Part shown: positions 1-5,466 of the stretch, one piece after another | Layout: each line of letters starts with the position of its first letter | How positions within the stretch are numbered: the stretch's first letter is position 1 | Assembly (NCBI GenBank): GCA_022573935.1 | Contig: JACZTE010000087.1 | Span: 1-5,466 of the forward strand | Direction: 5' to 3' | Source of the DNA: Chloroflexota bacterium | GTDB lineage: Bacteria; Chloroflexota; Dehalococcoidia; DSTF01; RBG-16-68-14 | Length of the DNA: 5,466 nucleotides | The notes under the pieces: model-generated | What the model was told of the DNA's origin: nothing | Databases searched by the model: none | The model's input: only the letters and a program-made list of their open reading frames with translations | Position numbers and translations under genes: made by a program

Positions 1-324
1 CGCTTTGAAGTCGTCTACCATATCGCGTCGCTGTCTCATAACCACCAGTTCGTGCTGAAGGTGCGCGCAGATCACGACAACCCCGAGGTGCCGTCTGTCG
101 CTTCGGTTTGGCTGGGGGCGCATCTGCAGGAGCGCGAAGCGTTCGACCTGCTGGGAATTCGCTTCAGCGGTCACTCCGATCTGAAGCGGCTGTTCCTCTG
201 GGAGGGCTTCCCGGGCCACCCGCTGCGAAAGGACTACATGAGCCTACCCGGAGGCTTCAGTCCGGGATTACGGCGCTTTCCCAAGGAGAAGACTGACGAG
301 TGGGGCGGTGAGTTTCGTGGCTAA
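1..324 (+). CDS. nuoC: NADH-quinone oxidoreductase subunit C (NuoC, 30 kDa), 3' part
   Basis: Reading frame 1 is open from the first base to TAA at 322-324 and gives 107 residues; the start lies upstream of the window. NuoC is a peripheral-arm subunit on the cytoplasmic side of complex I. It carries no cofactor and packs against NuoB and NuoD near the quinone site. The 30-kDa family signature is at fragment residues 44-65: EREAFDLLGIRF, then GHSDLKRLF, where most relatives have GHPDL. It is followed by GHPLRKDY (72-79) and a tail with LPGGFSPGLRRFP (82-94), typical of bacterial NuoC C-termini. NuoC ends separately here and is not fused to NuoD as in E. coli. Its last 17 bases overlap the next gene. 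Hand-counted GC is about 61%, lower than in nuoD and nuoH. The identification is secure; only the length of the missing N-terminus is unknown. Confidence 0.95.
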   Translation, partial: RFEVVYHIASLSHNHQFVLKVRADHDNPEVPSVASVWLGAHLQEREAFDLLGIRFSGHSDLKRLFLWEGFPGHPLRKDYMSLPGGFSPGLRRFPKEKTDEWGGEFRG

Positions 325-886
325 CACAGTAGCGGCCACCAAGCGACAAAAGCTTGCCGAGCTCAAGACGCGCATAGAGCAGCACTTCGCTGATAGGCAA
401 CTCTGGTTTTTCCAAGACCGGAGCGGCCGTGTTGCCGGGTACTTGGGTACAGAGCTCGTGATGTTCGTTGGCCAGCGGCCGAGCACTGGGCAAGGGGGCT
501 TCTCACGGTTGGCCACTGACGGAGCCAGCGGCTTCTATAGCCTCCTCGTCGAATACGGCTTCGCGGACGCCCACGTCACAGACCTGGTGGAAGATCAGAT
601 GAAGGTCGGCATTCCTTCGGATGAGCAGGTCGACCGGAACTGGCCGTTTTTCCAGGAGGAGTTGGAGATTATCCGACCGAAGGTCGTGGTGGCCCTCGGA
701 GGCTGGGTGCATTGGATACTTGAGCACAGGATCGAATCTCTGATTCCAATTGAGCGGATTATGCACTACTCGTATCGTTTCATTCGGCCTCCCGAGCGGG
801 AGAAGCGGCTGCGGGAGGACCTCGCTCGGATTCGCAGGAAGGTCGATGCAACACCCGGCAACTGCTGCCGGGAGGACGATTACTAA
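308..886 (+). CDS. Uracil-DNA glycosylase superfamily-like protein (divergent), inserted between nuoC and nuoD
   Basis: This 192-residue protein is not a complex I subunit. Its layout resembles family-4-type uracil-DNA glycosylases, which remove uracil from DNA. A hydrophobic strand leads into VGQRPS (54-59), where family 4 has GExPG. Then come GFYSLLVEYGF (75-85), VTDLVEDQMK (90-99, matching the family's TNVVKCR segment), and FFQEELEIIRPKVVVALG (114-131), the best match to the conserved 'L..EL..+RPKVVV.LG' segment. HYSYRF (153-158) stands where HPS is usual. Only two cysteines exist (C186, C187, in the tail), so the four-cysteine Fe-S site of family 4 is absent. The GTG at 308 overlaps nuoC by 17 bases and has only a weak GGGG at 302-305 upstream; GTG 317 is an in-frame alternative. 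The TAA overlaps the nuoD ATG by one base, so expression is probably coupled to the operon. Superfamily membership is inferred from motifs; enzymatic activity is unproven because the catalytic motifs deviate. Confidence 0.62.
   Translation: MSFVANTVAATKRQKLAELKTRIEQHFADRQLWFFQDRSGRVAGYLGTELVMFVGQRPSTGQGGFSRLATDGASGFYSLLVEYGFADAHVTDLVEDQMKVGIPSDEQVDRNWPFFQEELEIIRPKVVVALGGWVHWILEHRIESLIPIERIMHYSYRFIRPPEREKRLREDLARIRRKVDATPGNCCREDDY
854..872 (+). promoter_or_regulatory. Hairpin covering part of the nuoD Shine-Dalgarno
   Basis: CCCGGCA (854-860) and TGCCGGG (866-872) form a perfect 7-bp inverted repeat with a 5-base loop. The right arm includes the first two G of the GGAGG at 871-875, which lies 10 bases before the nuoD ATG at 886. 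It sits in the final codons of the upstream gene (residues PGNCCR). No T-run follows, so it does not look like an intrinsic terminator. If it folds, it would mask the nuoD ribosome-binding site until a ribosome translating the upstream gene opens it. The structure is seen in the sequence; the coupling role is inference. Confidence 0.4.
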
Positions 887-1989
887 TGCCGATTAAGACC
901 GAGCCGATGATCATCAACATCGGGCCGCAGCACCCATCGACGCACGGCGTCTTTCGCATGCGCGTGACGCTGGACGGCGAGGAGATCATTGACGCGGAGA
1001 TGGTCGTCGGCTATCTCCACCGGAGCATGGAGAAGCTGGCCGAGGAGCGCACCTGGACACAGAACATCCCGTTTACAGACCGCATGGACTATCTGGCCGC
1101 GATGACGGGCAACCTCTCCTACTGCCTCGCGGTCGAAAAGCTGGCCGGTATCGAGGTGCCGGAGCGCGCTCAGTACCTGCGCGTCCTCTTCGCCGAGCTG
1201 CAGCGCATCGCCAGTCACGCGATGGCCAACGGCACCTTCATCAACGACTGCGGCGCCTGGCAGACCCCGCTCATGTACATGTTCCGCGAGCGCGAGAAGA
1301 TCCTCGACCTCTTCGAGATGACCTGCGGCGCCCGGCTCACGCTGAACTACATGCGCATCGGCGGCGTCGCCTTCGACCTGCCCGATGAGTTTATGCCCGC
1401 TCTGCAAGCGCTCCTCGACGAGCTACCCGAGCGCTTCGACGAGTACGAGCAGCTCCTCGTCGACAACGAGATACTGCTTATGCGTGGCCGCGACGTGGGC
1501 GTCATTTCACAGGAGCTGGCGATCAACGCCTCGCTGAGCGGGCCGATGCTCCGCGGCTCAGGCATCGCCTGGGACCTGCGCAAAGCAGACCCGTACTGCG
1601 TGTACGACCGGATGGAGTTCGAGATCCCGGTTGGCTATAACGGCGACTGCTACGACCGCTTTCTTGTACGCCTCGCGGAGCTGCACCAGAGCGTGAGTAT
1701 CGTGAAGCAGGCGATGGAGCAGTTGCCGCCAGGCCCGCACCTTGCCGACGTGCCGCTCAACCTGCGGCCGCCGGCCGGGGAGGTCTATTCGCGCATTGAG
1801 TCCCCGAAAGGGGAGCTCGGCTTCTACCTGATCAGCGACGGCGGTCCGACGCCGTTTCGCTTCCACGTGCGCTCGCCCTCCCTGATGAACCTTTCGGCGC
1901 TGAAGGAGATGGTGATCGGCCAGACCGTGTCAGATGCGATCGTGACGCTGGGCAGCATCGACATCAACTTGGGAGAGGTGGACCGCTAA
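886..1989 (+). CDS. nuoD: NADH-quinone oxidoreductase subunit D (NuoD, 49 kDa)
   Basis: Full-length 367-residue NuoD, the peripheral-arm subunit that forms the quinone headgroup pocket together with NuoB and NuoH. It is evolutionarily related to the large subunit of [NiFe] hydrogenases. GPQHPSTHG (13-21) opens the family domain. H20 and Y69 (in RMDYL) are 49 residues apart and correspond to the known quinone-ligating pair, bovine His59/Tyr108. LHRSMEKLAEER (44-55) is close to the 49-kDa signature, with Ser47 where Gly is usual. AVEKL (82-86), NYMRIGG (154-160), a conserved segment at 224-241 beginning GSGIAWDLR, SPKGELGFY (306-314), RFHVRSPS (325-332) and the terminal GEVDR (363-367) complete the match. 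The ATG is preceded by GGAGG at 871-875, and the previous TAA overlaps it (TAATG). The length is normal for an unfused NuoD. All expected motifs are present, so it should be functional. Confidence 0.98.
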   Translation: MPIKTEPMIINIGPQHPSTHGVFRMRVTLDGEEIIDAEMVVGYLHRSMEKLAEERTWTQNIPFTDRMDYLAAMTGNLSYCLAVEKLAGIEVPERAQYLRVLFAELQRIASHAMANGTFINDCGAWQTPLMYMFREREKILDLFEMTCGARLTLNYMRIGGVAFDLPDEFMPALQALLDELPERFDEYEQLLVDNEILLMRGRDVGVISQELAINASLSGPMLRGSGIAWDLRKADPYCVYDRMEFEIPVGYNGDCYDRFLVRLAELHQSVSIVKQAMEQLPPGPHLADVPLNLRPPAGEVYSRIESPKGELGFYLISDGGPTPFRFHVRSPSLMNLSALKEMVIGQTVSDAIVTLGSIDINLGEVDR

Positions 1990-3251
1990 TGCCCTTCCTC
2001 ACCCCTTGGTACGACTTCCGCGACCTGGGCAACGCGGTGGCCCGAATGCTGGACGCGCTGCGCGATGTCGGCGCGCCGGAAGGCGTCGTCTACGCGATCG
2101 CGGCGCTAGTAGCTTGCCTTGGCATCATATCGTTCATTGGCGCGACGTCGATCATCAACATCTGGGTGGAGCGACGGCTGATCGCCCGAATCCAGGTGCG
2201 GAAAGGGCCGAACCGCGTGGGGCCTTTCGGCCTGCTCCAGCCCGTCGCCGACGCGATCAAGCTGATCCAGAAAGAGGCGCTCACGCCGAAGCTGGCCGAT
2301 AGCGCCGTGTTTACGTTGGCGCCCATCGTCATCTTCGTCCCGGCGATCCTCGCCTTCGCCGTGCTGCCGTGGGGCGAGGGGATGGTGCTGGCCGACCTGA
2401 ACGTGGGCGTGCTCTATATACTCGCGCTGGGCTCCACGAGCGCGATCATGGTGTTCATGGCCGGCTATGCCTCCAACAACAAATACGCGCTGATGGGCTC
2501 GATGCGCGTAATCGCGATGCTGATCAGCTACGAGATCCCCAGCGTGCTCGCCCTCCTGGGGGTGGTGGCGTTCGCCGGCACGATGAGCCTGAGCGGCATC
2601 GTCGCGTTCCAGGAGACGCACTGGTCTTGGCTCATCTTCTTCCAGCCGCTCGCCTTCCTGATCTTCCTGTTCGGCGCCAGCGCCGAGCTGAACCGTTCGC
2701 CGGCGGACATCGCGGAGGCCGAGTCGGAGATCATCGCCGGCTATCACATCGAGTACTCGGGCATGAAGTTCGGCCTCTTCTACGCCGTGGAGCTGGTGAA
2801 CGTGATGGCGGTTTCGGCGATCATAGCCACGCTCTTCCTCGGAGGCTGGTGGACGTTCGGCCTGAACGAGTTCGTGCCAGGCTGGCTGCTCTTCATCGGC
2901 AAGATGTACGCGGTCTACTTCATCTTCATCTGGTTCCGTGGCACGCTGCCGCGCTTTCGCATCGATCAGTTGATGGCGTTCGCCTGGAAGTTCCTCCTGC
3001 CGCTATCGCTTGTGAACGTGCTCCTAGTGGCGGTGGAGGTGTTCATCTGGACCGAGTACGAGATCAGCGCCGGTATCGTGCTGCCGATCTTCGCTGTCGT
3101 GAACTTCGTGCTGGCCGGGGTGCTGATCGCCGGCTGGGCGCGGGTGATGACCCGAAACTACGAACGGTTCCCGAGGCGGGCGCGGCTGGTCAGCGAGATC
3201 GACGTGCCGCTGCCGGCGCAAAGCGGCAGTGAGGCTCGCGCCGAGGCCTGA
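1989..3251 (+). CDS. nuoH: NADH-quinone oxidoreductase subunit H (NuoH, ND1)
   Basis: A 420-residue membrane protein that links the peripheral and membrane arms and forms much of the quinone-access channel. Signatures: WVERRLIARIQVRKGPNRVG (59-78) and GLLQPVADAIKLIQKE (81-96), the classic first loop; then AELNRSPADIAEAESEIIAG (232-251) followed by YHIEYSGMKFGLFY (252-265), the acidic loop that faces the quinone cavity; and WFRGTLPRFRIDQLM (315-329). About eight or nine hydrophobic segments are visible (roughly 35-58, 105-127, 140-158, 172-198, 214-231, 265-286, 298-316, 333-352, 362-384). The last is followed by a basic then polar tail to residue 420, longer than E. coli NuoH (about 325). In the loop, 'RSPADIAEAESE' replaces the commoner 'RtPFDLPEAESE'. 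The ATG overlaps the nuoD stop (TAATG), with GGAGAGG at 1972-1978 as ribosome-binding site. Next to nuoD it lacks the E/F/G genes that often intervene. Confidence 0.98.
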   Translation: MPFLTPWYDFRDLGNAVARMLDALRDVGAPEGVVYAIAALVACLGIISFIGATSIINIWVERRLIARIQVRKGPNRVGPFGLLQPVADAIKLIQKEALTPKLADSAVFTLAPIVIFVPAILAFAVLPWGEGMVLADLNVGVLYILALGSTSAIMVFMAGYASNNKYALMGSMRVIAMLISYEIPSVLALLGVVAFAGTMSLSGIVAFQETHWSWLIFFQPLAFLIFLFGASAELNRSPADIAEAESEIIAGYHIEYSGMKFGLFYAVELVNVMAVSAIIATLFLGGWWTFGLNEFVPGWLLFIGKMYAVYFIFIWFRGTLPRFRIDQLMAFAWKFLLPLSLVNVLLVAVEVFIWTEYEISAGIVLPIFAVVNFVLAGVLIAGWARVMTRNYERFPRRARLVSEIDVPLPAQSGSEARAEA

Positions 3252-3256
3252 GCAGA

Positions 3257-3269
3257 GGAGGCAACGCTG
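3257..3269 (+). promoter_or_regulatory. Shine-Dalgarno and CTG start codon of nuoJ
   Basis: GGAGG at 3257-3261 is the strongest ribosome-binding site between nuoH and nuoJ. Five bases later, in the nuoJ frame, is CTG (3267-3269). From the in-frame nuoH stop (3249-3251) to the GTG at 3300 there is no ATG, GTG or TTG in this frame. Starting at CTG gives an N-terminus MEGTGVVIAFWVLSALTVG, which supplies a full first membrane helix as in other NuoJ proteins. GTG 3300 has no Shine-Dalgarno and would cut this helix. Confidence 0.6.
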
Positions 3270-3758
3270 GAAGGTACTGGTGTCGTTATCGCCTTTTGGG
3301 TGCTGTCCGCCCTCACCGTGGGCGCGGCGGGGATGGTCATCGTCGTCCGCAACTTGCTGCACGCCCTGCTGTTCCTGATCCTGAGCTTCGTCGGCGTCGC
3401 CGGGCTCTACATCACGCTATCCGCCGACTTCATTGCGGTGGTGCAGGTGCTCATCTATGCCGGCGCCATCGCGGTGCTGATGATCTTCTCGGTGATGCTC
3501 ACGCCGCTCTCCGATCGCGATAACGCCGAGGGGCTGCTGCGACTGCCGGCGCTGGTGCTGTCCGGCCTGGTCGCCACAGGGATCGCCTTCGTCGCGATCG
3601 AGACGGACTGGCAGGTGACCAGCGAGGGCTCGTTCGAGAACACCTCCGTCGCGATCGGCGAGGCGTTGCTCAGCCCGTTCGTGCTGCCGTTCGAGATCGC
3701 CTCGGTCTTGCTCGTGGCGGCGATGATCGGCGCCATCGTGCTGGTGCGGGAGGACTGA
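3267..3758 (+). CDS. nuoJ: NADH-quinone oxidoreductase subunit J (NuoJ, ND6)
   Basis: Membrane-arm subunit, 163 residues if initiated at CTG 3267, or 152 if at GTG 3300. NuoJ (ND6) has five membrane helices next to NuoH, NuoA and NuoK, and one helix with a pi-bulge helps couple quinone reduction to proton pumping. With the CTG start, helix 1 covers about 5-26, and VVRNLLHALLFLILSFVGVA (26-45) is the conserved helix 2 region. ADFIAVVQVLIYAGAIAVLM (53-72) followed by IFSVML is the family hallmark. FVLPFEIASVLLVAAMIGAI (138-157), ending in VLVRED, is the conserved last helix. It lies 15 bases after nuoH, where nuoI is expected in most operons. Its TGA overlaps the nuoK ATG (TGATG). The subunit identity is firm; the start is the uncertain part. 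Confidence 0.93.
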   Translation: MEGTGVVIAFWVLSALTVGAAGMVIVVRNLLHALLFLILSFVGVAGLYITLSADFIAVVQVLIYAGAIAVLMIFSVMLTPLSDRDNAEGLLRLPALVLSGLVATGIAFVAIETDWQVTSEGSFENTSVAIGEALLSPFVLPFEIASVLLVAAMIGAIVLVRED

Positions 3759-4111
3759 TGGACGCGACACTGCTGGCTGCGAGCGTGGCGTTGGAGGACG
3801 TGCTCATCGTGGGCGGCGCGCTCTTCGCTATCGGGCTCTATATCGCCCTGGCGAAGCGCAACGCCGTCGCGGTGCTGATGGGCATCGAGCTGATGCTCAA
3901 CGCCGTCAACCTGACCCTGATCGCCTTCTCTCGCTTTGTCGACTTCTCCCGCTTCGGCGAGGGTACGCGGGCGATCGACGGCCACGTCTTCGTCATCTTC
4001 GTGATCACCGTCGCGGCGGCCGAGGCGGCGGTGATGCTGGCGCTCGTCGTCGCCGTCTACCGGCACCGCCAGACGATCGATCTCGACCGGATCAACGTGC
4101 TGCGCGGGTGA
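3758..4111 (+). CDS. nuoK: NADH-quinone oxidoreductase subunit K (NuoK, ND4L)
   Basis: A 117-residue three-helix membrane subunit (ND4L) that forms part of the proton path between NuoJ and the antiporter-like subunits. GIELMLNAVNL (42-52) carries E44, matching the essential E. coli NuoK Glu36. VITVAAAEAAVMLALVVA (82-99) carries E89, matching Glu72. Helices are at about 14-31, 36-58 and 75-101. The loop between helices 2 and 3 (about 59-75, rich in Phe, Arg and Asp) and the C-terminal tail after YRHRQ are somewhat longer than in the usual ~100-residue NuoK. The ATG follows GGAGG (3749-3753) by four bases and overlaps the nuoJ stop. All known key residues are present. Confidence 0.97.
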   Translation: MDATLLAASVALEDVLIVGGALFAIGLYIALAKRNAVAVLMGIELMLNAVNLTLIAFSRFVDFSRFGEGTRAIDGHVFVIFVITVAAAEAAVMLALVVAVYRHRQTIDLDRINVLRG

Positions 4112-4129
4112 TGGTGGGTAGCCGCTGAT

Positions 4130-4321
4130 ATGTGGTCGAAGTTCATGGACGTGAAGAGCGGCTACACCGCGCAAATTTGGCTGGAGTTCTTCCAAGCCGA
4201 GGGAGTGGCGCTGCGAATCCTCCCGCCGCTGGAGACCGATACGCCGATGACCGAGGCTCGCGAGCTCTGGGTGCCCGATAGCAAGACGCACGTGGCCGCC
4301 GAGCTGCTGAGGAAGATCTAG
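4130..4321 (+). CDS. Small DUF2007-like protein (putative signal-transducing), between nuoK and nuoL
   Basis: A 63-residue soluble protein with no signal peptide, membrane helix or cysteine. The pattern is a short strand (W2-V8), a helix (S10-E24, YTAQIWLEFFQAEG), a strand (V26-L31), a linker, a strand RELWVP (44-49), then D50 and a helix ending AAELLRKI (56-63). This resembles DUF2007, annotated as 'putative signal transducing protein': small alpha/beta modules with an 'A..+...L..EGI....' helix and a final 'V...D...A.+LL' unit. No biochemical role is established for that family. It starts 18 bases after the nuoK stop with only a weak GGTGGG (4113-4118) upstream; ATG 4145 is an alternative in-frame start. 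It carries the nuoL Shine-Dalgarno within its last codons and ends one base before the nuoL start, so the two are probably translationally coupled. Family assignment is by pattern only; it could instead be an unrelated small protein. Confidence 0.6.
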   Translation: MWSKFMDVKSGYTAQIWLEFFQAEGVALRILPPLETDTPMTEARELWVPDSKTHVAAELLRKI

Positions 4322-4322
4322 C

Positions 4323-5466
4323 GTGCTACCCGAGATTCCCGAGGGCGTTGTCTGGGCGATCCTGTTGCTGCCGATAGGATCGCTGCTTACGATCGCCCTC
4401 TGGACGCGGCCCAATCCTCGCTTGAGCGGCTACGTCACCATCGCGGCCATCGCCGGCGCGTTTCTCTTCTCGCTCTGGGCGCTGGACAGCGTCATCGCTT
4501 CCGACGGCACCGCGCTGGCGTTCCGCTCGCACGAGTGGCTGACTGTCGGCGAGCTGACGGTCAACGTTGGCCTGCGCGTCGATGGCCTCACCGCCATCAT
4601 GCTGCTGGTGGTGACGGCGGTCTCGCTGCTGGTGCAGATCTATTCGCAGGGGTACATGGCGGGCGACGGCGGCTACTCGCGCTATTTCGCCTACATGTCG
4701 CTGTTCACCGCGTCGATGCTCGGGCTCATCCTGGTCGATAGCATCCTCATACTCTTCGTCTTCTGGGAGCTGGTGGGGCTCTGCTCCTACCTGCTCATCG
4801 GCTTCTGGTTCCACAAGCCGGCGGCGGTGCGCGCCGCGATGAAGGCCTTCCTCGTCACACGGCTGGGCGATGTGGGTCTGCTGCTGGCGATCATCCTCAT
4901 CTGGACGAAGACGGGTACCTTCGACATCGCCGAGATCCAGGAGCTGGCGGTTGTGGGCGCAATCAGCGTCAACGTGCTCACCGTCTTTGCGCTGGGCATC
5001 TTCGCAGGCGCCGTCGGAAAATCGGCCCAGTTCCCGCTGCACGTGTGGCTGCCCGACGCGATGGAAGGCCCCACGCCCGTCTCCGCGCTGATCCACGCGG
5101 CGACGATGGTGGTCGCCGGCGTCTATCTGGTGGCGCGCTTCTTCCCAGTCTTCGAGGTGGCGGAGGACGCGCAGCTCACCGTCGCGGTCGTGGGCGGTGT
5201 GACCGCCCTGCTCGCGGCGCTGCTGGCGGTGGTGGCGACCGATATCAAGCGGGTGCTCGCCTACTCGACGATCAGCCAGCTCGGCTACATGATGCTGGCG
5301 CTGGGGTTGGGCGGCTACGTGGCCGCTATCTTCCACCTGCTCACCCACGCCTTCTTCAAGGCGCTCCTCTTCCTGGGCGCGGGCAGCGTCAACCACGCGA
5401 CCAACACCTTCGATATGCGTCGCATGGGCGGGCTGCGAAAGATGATGCCGCTGACGCATGCCACAT
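4323..5466 (+). CDS. nuoL: NADH-quinone oxidoreductase subunit L (NuoL, ND5), 5' part
   Basis: The first 381 codons of NuoL, the distal Mrp-antiporter-like proton pump of complex I; the reading frame is open to the end of the window. The start is GTG 4323, with GAGGA at 4309-4313 nine bases upstream. An N-terminal domain with helices at about 8-27 and 36-55 precedes LRVDGLTAIMLLVVTAVSLL (84-103), the usual entry to the antiporter core. FWELVGLCSYLLIGFW (147-162) contains E149, the helix 5 glutamate (E. coli Glu144). GKSAQFPLHVWLPDAMEGPT (232-251) followed by PVSALIHAATM contains K233 (E. coli Lys229). STISQLGYM (315-323) and HLLTHAFFKALLFLGAGSV (338-356) carry H338, H342 and K346, which match the helix 11 residues of the proton channel. 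The C-terminal antiporter helices and the lateral helix HL lie beyond the window. No frame break is seen. Confidence 0.97.
   Translation, partial: MLPEIPEGVVWAILLLPIGSLLTIALWTRPNPRLSGYVTIAAIAGAFLFSLWALDSVIASDGTALAFRSHEWLTVGELTVNVGLRVDGLTAIMLLVVTAVSLLVQIYSQGYMAGDGGYSRYFAYMSLFTASMLGLILVDSILILFVFWELVGLCSYLLIGFWFHKPAAVRAAMKAFLVTRLGDVGLLLAIILIWTKTGTFDIAEIQELAVVGAISVNVLTVFALGIFAGAVGKSAQFPLHVWLPDAMEGPTPVSALIHAATMVVAGVYLVARFFPVFEVAEDAQLTVAVVGGVTALLAALLAVVATDIKRVLAYSTISQLGYMMLALGLGGYVAAIFHLLTHAFFKALLFLGAGSVNHATNTFDMRRMGGLRKMMPLTHAT

Noticed and set aside
308..886. Recent horizontal transfer of the UDG-like gene judged by base composition
   Set aside because: Its hand-counted GC (about 59%) is below nuoD and nuoH (about 67-70%), but the neighbouring nuoC end is also only about 61%. 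Composition alone does not mark it as foreign, and no flanking repeats or mobile-element traces are seen.
854..886. Intrinsic terminator before nuoD
   Set aside because: The hairpin is not followed by a T-run, and the operon continues with a one-base gene overlap.
2369..3232. A 287-codon + strand frame within nuoH
   Set aside because: Arg/Gly/Ala-rich out-of-frame shadow; the NuoH frame carries the family motifs throughout.
3300..3758. nuoJ starting at GTG 3300
   Set aside because: No ribosome-binding site upstream and a shortened first membrane helix; CTG 3267 fits better, although GTG is kept as the alternative.
3455..4414. A 319-codon minus-strand frame crossing nuoJ, nuoK and the small gene
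   Set aside because: No recognisable domain, biased composition, and it lies opposite well-supported genes with conserved motifs.
4326..5459. A 377-codon open frame on the minus strand opposite nuoL
   Set aside because: Its product is a low-complexity run of His, Arg, Gln, Asp and Glu, the usual antisense shadow of a high-GC membrane-protein gene. The + strand frame is a clear NuoL.

Overview
The window is a stretch of a respiratory complex I (NADH:quinone oxidoreductase, nuo) operon, with every gene on the + strand and almost no intergenic DNA. It opens inside nuoC and ends inside nuoL. The order is nuoC (3' part) - uracil-DNA-glycosylase-like gene - nuoD - nuoH - nuoJ - nuoK - small DUF2007-like gene - nuoL (5' part). 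The subunit calls rest on strong family motifs. The two non-nuo genes are weaker calls.

Layout: 1-324 is the C-terminal 107 codons of NuoC. 308-886 overlaps it and encodes a 192-residue protein laid out like a family-4-type uracil-DNA glycosylase, but with altered motifs and no iron-sulfur cysteines. nuoD (886-1989) and nuoH (1989-3251) follow, each joined to the previous gene by a TAATG stop/start overlap. nuoJ probably begins at a CTG codon at 3267, 15 bases after the nuoH stop, so there is no nuoI between H and J. nuoK (3758-4111) is joined by a TGATG overlap. A 63-codon gene (4130-4321) sits before nuoL, which starts at GTG 4323 and runs off the end.

Function: NuoC and NuoD belong to the peripheral arm, next to the quinone site. 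NuoH forms the membrane part of the quinone chamber. NuoJ, NuoK and NuoL belong to the proton-pumping membrane arm, and their key charged residues are present. Nothing for the NADH-oxidising module (NuoE, F, G) or the NuoI ferredoxin-like subunit is seen. E/F/G are absent from their usual place between D and H, and I from its usual place between H and J. They may lie elsewhere, or the complex may be of the 11-subunit kind lacking E/F/G. NuoI would still have to be supplied.

Organism: a high-GC bacterium. Hand counts give about 67-70% in sampled nuoD/nuoH lines and about 60% in the nuoC end and the inserted gene. Separate nuoC and nuoD, D-H adjacency without E/F/G, and a DUF2007-like protein would fit Chloroflexota (Dehalococcoidia, SAR202 or Thermomicrobia-like). 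This is inference and the phylum is uncertain.

I found no RNA genes, mobile elements, CRISPR arrays, promoters or convincing terminators. The main points of interest are the two non-nuo genes carried inside the operon, the missing nuoI, the likely CTG start of nuoJ, and a hairpin covering part of the nuoD ribosome-binding site. No gene-free stretch exceeds about 20 bases.
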